From assembly GCA_900551335.1 (NCBI GenBank), contig URVO01000075.1, forward strand, positions 1-6,523: DNA of 6,523 bases. The letters run 5' to 3'. The notes under the pieces are model-generated. The model searched no databases. It saw only the letters and a list, made by a program, of their open reading frames with translations, and was not told the origin of the DNA. Positions 5,184 through 6,523 of the stretch are shown here, one piece after another. The stretch comes from an uncultured Phascolarctobacterium sp. GTDB taxonomy: Bacteria; Bacillota; Negativicutes; Acidaminococcales; Acidaminococcaceae. The translations under genes were made by a program, and so were the position numbers. Position 1 is the first letter of the stretch; the number at the start of each line of letters is the position of its first letter.

Positions 5184-5843
5184 TTAAATTTCTCCCACCC
5201 TCTTTACCAGCTCCAGCAGCTCCTGCGGCTGCGCAATTACATAATCAGGCTTGCCCTCTTCCATAATTTTCTCCCAGGCAAAGGCCGTATAGCGCACGGC
5301 CACCGTCCGCGCTCCGGCATTACGTCCGCTCTGCAAATCGAAGGGACTGTCGCCCACGCACAGGCAATCCTGCGGCGCAACGCCCAGCTTTGCACACGCT
5401 GCCAGCATCGGCTCAGCGTGCGGCTTGCTTTTTTGCGTATCCTCCAGCGCAATCACTGCGTCAATATACTGCTCAAGCTGCAGGCAGCTTATCCCGCGTA
5501 GCACCATTGGCTGCTTTTTCGACGTAACCACGGCAATCTTTAGACCCTGTTCCTTAAGCGCGGCGAGCGTTTCCTGCACGCCGGCAATCGGCTTAATCAT
5601 TTCATCGTGGTGCTTATTGTTATACTCGCGATAAACGTCGCGCATCTGCTCTACAAGCTCCACTCTGCCCGATAGCGCCAGCATTGCGTCCCCCAGCGGC
5701 AGGCCGAACGTGTTGACAATCGCTGCACGCGGCGGCACAGTACCAAGCATGGTCCTGCACGTATGCTCGAACGTGGCAATAATCAAATCCACCGTATTCG
5801 CCAATGTTCCGTCAAAATCAAAAAGTATCGCTTTTATCTGCAT
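5184..5843 (-). CDS. ppaX: HAD-superfamily phosphatase, PpaX-like (pyrophosphatase / phosphoglycolate phosphatase group)
   Basis: A 219-residue cytosolic HAD hydrolase. All four HAD motifs are present: FDFDGTLANT (8-17) with nucleophile Asp9 and acid/base Asp11, VVTSK (105-109), KSKP (138-141) with Lys140, and VGDSPFDLQSGRNAG (163-177) with the Mg-binding Asp165 and Asp169. The cap region contains YREYNNKHHD (71-80), close to the YRxFNxxHHD that I recall from Bacillus subtilis PpaX, and length (216 there) and the PDYVI near the end also fit. PpaX hydrolyses pyrophosphate released from HPr-Ser-P dephosphorylation; relatives act on phosphoglycolate, so substrate is uncertain. ATG 5843 is preceded by AGAGGA 7 nt upstream. 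It has its own promoter and terminator, so it appears to be separate from the downstream salvage cluster. Confidence 0.85.
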   Translation of the reverse strand: MQIKAILFDFDGTLANTVDLIIATFEHTCRTMLGTVPPRAAIVNTFGLPLGDAMLALSGRVELVEQMRDVYREYNNKHHDEMIKPIAGVQETLAALKEQGLKIAVVTSKKQPMVLRGISCLQLEQYIDAVIALEDTQKSKPHAEPMLAACAKLGVAPQDCLCVGDSPFDLQSGRNAGARTVAVRYTAFAWEKIMEEGKPDYVIAQPQELLELVKRVGEI

Positions 5844-5901
5844 ATGTTCTTCCTCTCAACGCTTTTCGTATCTCTCGGCAGGCTTGCTGCCATAATAATT
5901 C

Positions 5902-5910
5902 ATTATATCA
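5902..5910 (-). promoter_or_regulatory. Extended -10 promoter element for the HAD phosphatase gene
   Basis: The minus strand reads TGATATAAT, an extended TGn plus a perfect -10. No good -35 lies 16-18 bp upstream, which is tolerated with an extended -10. The predicted start near 5895 gives a leader of about 50 nt before ATG 5843. Confidence 0.6.
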
Positions 5911-5931
5911 TGTTTATCTATCCTTATGTAT

Positions 5932-5961
5932 AAAAAAGCACCCCCGCTAGTGCGAGAGTGC
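5932..5961 (-). terminator. Intrinsic terminator after the glycosyltransferase gene
   Basis: On the minus strand GCACTCTCGC (5961-5952), loop ACTA, and GCGGGGGTGC (5947-5938) form a 10-bp stem with two G-U wobbles, followed by TTTTTT (5937-5932). It lies 11 bp after the stop at 5973 and separates this unit from the HAD gene. Confidence 0.9.
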
Positions 5962-5972
5962 CCTAAAAAATT

Positions 5973-6523
5973 TTATTTTTCGTCCTTTTTGGCGAAGACA
6001 ACCTCCTTCGGACCGTCATTGACTGCGTCCTCCGGAATAATTACATCGTCAAAGCTGATGCCGCGGGTGTGCAGCGTATGGCTCCACTCATGGTCATGGC
6101 GATGCCACCAGCCCAGCGCTGTGATAGGAATCCAGCTGTAAATAAACAGCGGATAAAGCAGCAGATATACCCAGGACTTTAAGGAAGCACGAATTTTCCA
6201 CAGTACGGCCACGGGGAAAATATACTGGCCAATACCAACCAGCGTCCAAACCTCTACAGGAATAATCGTATAAAGAATGTTCGTGTAGAACGGATAGAAA
6301 TTATAAATATAACTGCACAGGACAAAGAAGGTGGAAATCATCAGGAAGTACGGCTGAATCAGGTTCACTGAGCAGTCGAGCATCACGATGTTACGCGTCT
6401 TAATTGCCTTCGTAATCATCGGAATGAGATAGCGGTCTGCTACGTCAAAGTGACCTTGCGACCAACGTTTACGCTGGTTCCAGGTCTGCTTGAAGGTCAG
6501 CGGCTTCTCATCATAGATGATGG
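5973..6523 (-). CDS. Membrane family-2 glycosyltransferase (processive type), C-terminal part; N-terminus beyond window
   Basis: Only the last 182 residues are visible; the gene enters at 6523 with no start in the window. The segment begins IIYDEKPLTFKQTWNQRKRW, whose QRKRW (visible residues 16-20) is the QxxRW acceptor/polymer-binding motif of processive GT2 enzymes such as hyaluronan, poly-N-acetylglucosamine and cellulose synthases. Three hydrophobic stretches follow at about 54-74, 82-107 and 117-138, consistent with the C-terminal membrane helices that form the export channel. After them comes a His-rich tail, HRHDHEWSHTLHTR (140-153), resembling the W-x-K-T-E-H-T-R ending of IcaA-like proteins, then an acidic, lysine-ended cytosolic tail. 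The polymer made is unknown. The ATG at 6419 is internal, because coding continuity and the QxxRW motif extend upstream of it. Confidence 0.88.
   Translation of the reverse strand, partial: IIYDEKPLTFKQTWNQRKRWSQGHFDVADRYLIPMITKAIKTRNIVMLDCSVNLIQPYFLMISTFFVLCSYIYNFYPFYTNILYTIIPVEVWTLVGIGQYIFPVAVLWKIRASLKSWVYLLLYPLFIYSWIPITALGWWHRHDHEWSHTLHTRGISFDDVIIPEDAVNDGPKEVVFAKKDEK

Noticed and set aside
5184..5843. HAD phosphatase as a member of the salvage pathway
   Set aside because: It has its own promoter and terminator, and its cap motif resembles PpaX; adjacency alone is not enough to assign it to the pathway.
5973..6419. A complete 148-residue small membrane protein starting at ATG 6419
   Set aside because: The same frame stays open to the window edge and encodes the QRKRW motif upstream, so the ATG is internal to a larger glycosyltransferase.

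Overview
The window is 6.5 kb in which every recognisable gene lies on the minus strand. It comes from a bacterium with roughly half GC content, extended -10 promoters, AGGAGG-type ribosome binding sites and hairpin-plus-T-run terminators. The archaeal/Thermotoga-like short adenosylhomocysteinase next to mtnA, a nucleoside phosphorylase and an amidohydrolase points to an anaerobic Firmicute, perhaps Negativicutes or Clostridia. That placement is inferred from protein style only and is not firm.

Layout in transcription order, from high to low coordinates. (1) 6523-5973: the C-terminal part of a membrane family-2 glycosyltransferase with a QxxRW motif, entering from outside the window and closed by a clear terminator at 5932-5961. 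(2) 5843-5184: a PpaX-like HAD phosphatase with its own extended -10 promoter and a large nested terminator at 5098-5178. (3) 5076-5049: a strong promoter (TTGAAT, 16 bp, TGG-TATAAT) that begins a five-gene cluster. The cluster runs: nucleoside phosphorylase of the MTA/MTI family (4990-4193), mtnA (4182-3139), short-type adenosylhomocysteinase ahcY (3060-1816), class II aldolase (1813-1136), and an MtaD/DadD-type adenosine-derivative deaminase (1092 to beyond position 1, TTG start).

The five genes form a coherent salvage module for S-adenosylmethionine by-products. MtaD would deaminate MTA, 5'-deoxyadenosine and SAH. The phosphorylase would release the base and give 5-methylthioribose-1-P or 5-deoxyribose-1-P. 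MtnA would isomerise this to the ribulose-1-P. The class II aldolase would split it to dihydroxyacetone phosphate plus (methylthio)acetaldehyde, the 'DHAP shunt'. AhcY would return homocysteine. Two details suggest a deaminate-first version working on 6-oxopurines. The phosphorylase has Asn207 where, by my remembered alignment, MTA phosphorylases carry Asp and purine nucleoside phosphorylases carry Asn. The AhcY resembles the short archaeal clade that contains the S-inosylhomocysteine hydrolase of Methanocaldococcus. This is the most interesting hypothesis in the window.

No tRNA, rRNA, CRISPR array, insertion sequence or recognised riboswitch is visible. No gap between genes exceeds 200 bases; the longest are about 193 bp (4991-5183) and 129 bp (5844-5972), and their contents are listed.
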